From: Pedobacter foliorum
GTDB lineage: Bacteria; Bacteroidota; Bacteroidia; Sphingobacteriales; Sphingobacteriaceae
DNA: 64,000 bases
Direction of reading: 5' to 3'
Assembly (NCBI RefSeq): GCF_013266735.1
Contig: NZ_JABSNU010000017.1
Location: 1-64,000, forward strand
Of the stretch, positions 62,189 to 64,000 are shown piece by piece; the first letter of the stretch is position 1; every line of letters begins with the position of its first letter. Made by a program: the position numbers and the translations under genes. Below the pieces are notes generated by a model. The model was given only the letters and a program-made list of their open reading frames with translations. It made no database searches and was not told the DNA's origin.

Positions 62189-64000
62189 TTATCCAATCAA
62201 CGATTCAGCTTTAGTTAAAACAGCAGCTAAGCCATCCTTGTTCTTCCCACCTGCCGTAGCATAGAAAGGCTGACCGCCGCCACCGCCTTGAATATCCTTA
62301 GCTAATTCTCTAACAATATTAGATGCATTCAGTCCTTTATCTTTAACCAAATTCTCTGATACCATTACTGTAATTCCAGGTTTATCATCAATTAAGGTAG
62401 TAAACACAAGGAACAGATCATCAACCAGATCCTTAACAGAAAACGCTAAGTTTTTAACTGCATCCGCGTTTGGCAAATCAACATGCGTAGCGATCAAATT
62501 AACCCCGTTAATGGTTTTAAGGTGATGTACGATTTCATGTTTAAGATTAGCCGCTTGCTCACCGACAGCCTTTTCAGCATCTTTCTTAAGTTTGGCATTC
62601 TCGTCAATAAGCGCAGCGACAGCAGCTTTAAGGTCTTTATTCCCTTTTAACAACGCCCTTAACTCATTCAACTCTCTGTTCTGATCCAAAACAAAAGCCT
62701 CAGCCTTATCAGCCGTAATTGCCTCTATCCTTCTTACACCTGCAGCTACAGCACTTTCAGAAGTAATCTTGAAATAACCAATCTGACCTGTAGCTTGTAC
62801 GTGAGTACCACCGCAAAGCTCTTTAGAATAATGATCATCAAAAGTTATAATACGCACTAAATCTCCATATTTCTCGCCAAATAAAGCAGTTACACCACTA
62901 GAAATTGCCTGATCATATGGAACATATCTTTGCTCCTTTAAAGGAATATTTTCTCTTACTTTCTGATTAACCAGATGCTCTATCTGAGCCAATTCTTCGT
63001 CAGTAACCTTTGCAAAATGCGAAAAGTCGAAACGAAGATAATCAGGGTTTACCAACGAACCCTTTTGGTTCACATGCGATCCCAATACCTTTTTCAATGC
63101 AGCATGCAACAAGTGCGTAGCCGAGTGGTTATCCTGAGAAAGCAAGCGCTTATCTTCATCAATAACAGCCCAGAAACGACCATCAACATCCTCTGGCAAA
63201 GTATCAGCATAATGTACAATTACACCGTTTTCTTTCTTAGTATCAGTTATCTCTACAAAGAAAAGACGACTATGATCTTCTAATCGACCTGTATCACCTA
63301 CCTGACCACCGCTTTCAGCATAAAAAGGCGTTTTGCTCAGCACAATCTGATACTGATCTTTACCCTTAGCACTTACCTTACGGTACTTTATAATCTCAGT
63401 TTCAGCCTCAAAATCATCATATCCAACAAACTCAACCTCAAGATCAGGATTTACAATAACCCAGTCACCAGTGTCAACAGCAGTTGCCGCACGAGAACGC
63501 TCTTTTTGTTTCAAAAGCGCCTTATTGTATTCTTCCATATCAACAGTCCAGCGTTGTTCTCTGGCCATCAATTCAGTTAAATCTATCGGGAAACCATAGG
63601 TATCATTCAGCTCAAAAGCAAACTCTCCCGAAATCACCATCTGGTCTTTCAAAATGCTGTAAACCCAAGGATCATCAAATTTTTTCTCAAGCTCAATAGC
63701 ATTCTCAGCCATCAATACTTCGCCTTGCTTTTTAGTATAATTATCAAAGCGTTGGATACCTGTAGCTAAAGTTCTTAAGAAGGAGATTTCCTCTTCCAAA
63801 ACAACCTTTTGCACAAAATCCTGTTGCAACGAAAGCTCATCAAACACACCTTTAAACTGCTCAGCCAAAACCGGCACAAGCTGATTTAAAAACGGATCTT
63901 TAAGGTTAAGGAAAGTATATGCATACCTCACAGCACGACGTAAAATACGACGGATCACATACCCTGCTTTATTATTAGAAGGCAACTGTCCATCAGCAAT
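62189..64000 (-). CDS. alaS: Alanyl-tRNA synthetase, C-terminal part (cut by window end)
   Basis: About 603 codons are present; the gene continues past the right edge, so the N-terminal aminoacylation core is missing. The frame is open through 64000; an apparent Met at 63985 is TTG inside the gene, within LPSNNKAGYVIRRILRRA. Seen: editing-domain zinc motif HSATHLLHAAL and SKELCGGTH, and the C-terminal DHHA1 glycine-rich DIQGGGGGQPFYATAGG. Charges tRNA-Ala and clears mischarged Ser/Gly. Confidence 0.97.
   Translation of the reverse strand: MADGQLPSNNKAGYVIRRILRRAVRYAYTFLNLKDPFLNQLVPVLAEQFKGVFDELSLQQDFVQKVVLEEEISFLRTLATGIQRFDNYTKKQGEVLMAENAIELEKKFDDPWVYSILKDQMVISGEFAFELNDTYGFPIDLTELMAREQRWTVDMEEYNKALLKQKERSRAATAVDTGDWVIVNPDLEVEFVGYDDFEAETEIIKYRKVSAKGKDQYQIVLSKTPFYAESGGQVGDTGRLEDHSRLFFVEITDTKKENGVIVHYADTLPEDVDGRFWAVIDEDKRLLSQDNHSATHLLHAALKKVLGSHVNQKGSLVNPDYLRFDFSHFAKVTDEELAQIEHLVNQKVRENIPLKEQRYVPYDQAISSGVTALFGEKYGDLVRIITFDDHYSKELCGGTHVQATGQIGYFKITSESAVAAGVRRIEAITADKAEAFVLDQNRELNELRALLKGNKDLKAAVAALIDENAKLKKDAEKAVGEQAANLKHEIVHHLKTINGVNLIATHVDLPNADAVKNLAFSVKDLVDDLFLVFTTLIDDKPGITVMVSENLVKDKGLNASNIVRELAKDIQGGGGGQPFYATAGGKNKDGLAAVLTKAESLIG

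Noticed and set aside
63983..63985. Apparent start codon for alaS
   Set aside because: It is TTG within conserved sequence; the frame continues to the window edge, so the gene is truncated by the window.
1..64000. tRNA, rRNA genes, insertion sequences or prophage
   Set aside because: No cloverleaf-like stretches, rRNA segments, transposase or phage structural genes were recognised by eye in the gaps or frames.

Overview
The window comes from the chromosome of a member of the Bacteroidota, most likely Sphingobacteriaceae and Pedobacter-like. The signs are a SusC/SusD pair under an ECF sigma/FecR cascade, a one-polypeptide hybrid two-component regulator (HTCS), DUF4369-type thioredoxins, low GC, and Bacteroidota-type -7 boxes (TAnnTTTG) before several genes and before rnpB. 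The genus is inferred from gene content and was not tested by any search.

Layout. 0.2-7.3 kb: fructan/sucrose block (secreted GH32, fructokinase, sugar MFS porter) divergent from an HTCS with a periplasmic sugar-binding sensor. 7.3-14.9 kb: secreted esterase-like lipoprotein, small unknown genes, a thioredoxin-fold protein without CxxC, a large secreted glycosidase-like protein and cardiolipin synthase. 14.9-22.9 kb: ECF sigma, FecR, SusC, SusD and a secreted EEP-fold phosphodiesterase/nuclease, all on the minus strand. 23.0-25.3 kb: PAS-LuxR regulator and a GH140-like enzyme. 25.3-44.7 kb: nitrate assimilation and molybdenum cofactor island. 44.9-50 kb: small membrane protein, GreA/Rnk-like protein, ECF sigma, META-domain protein, a 23-residue-repeat protein, RNase P RNA and an NtrC-like regulator. 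50-56 kb: second ClC, RluA-type pseudouridine synthase, PhoB-like regulator, TlpA-like protein, gatB. 57-62 kb: probable D-amino-acid scavenging operon. The right edge holds alaS, cut by the window end.

The most coherent system is the nitrate island. Two FNR/Crp-type regulators, each with the same four cysteines (C8, C13, C16, C107), bracket it. Inside are a uroporphyrinogen-III methyltransferase (siroheme supply), NirB and NirD, a MoaC-MoaB fusion, MoeA, a NarK-type transporter, a 1171-residue nitrate reductase carrying its own flavin/NAD(P)H module and BFD-type [2Fe-2S] domain, an unusual nitrite/sulfite-reductase-like protein that ends in a rubredoxin, a TSUP permease, MoaA, MoaD, MoaE and MobA. 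The plus-strand genes are nearly contiguous, with one 92-bp gap that holds a hairpin. The divergent cobA-nirB promoter region carries an FNR-like TGAT-N4-ATCA site and a separate perfect 9-bp-arm palindrome next to the -7 box.

Other notable items are three TTAAC direct repeats at 11-bp spacing upstream of the PhoB-like regulator, four copies of an ~85-bp palindromic intergenic element, a 20-bp tandem array next to one copy, and a structured leader before the TTG-started rluA-like gene.
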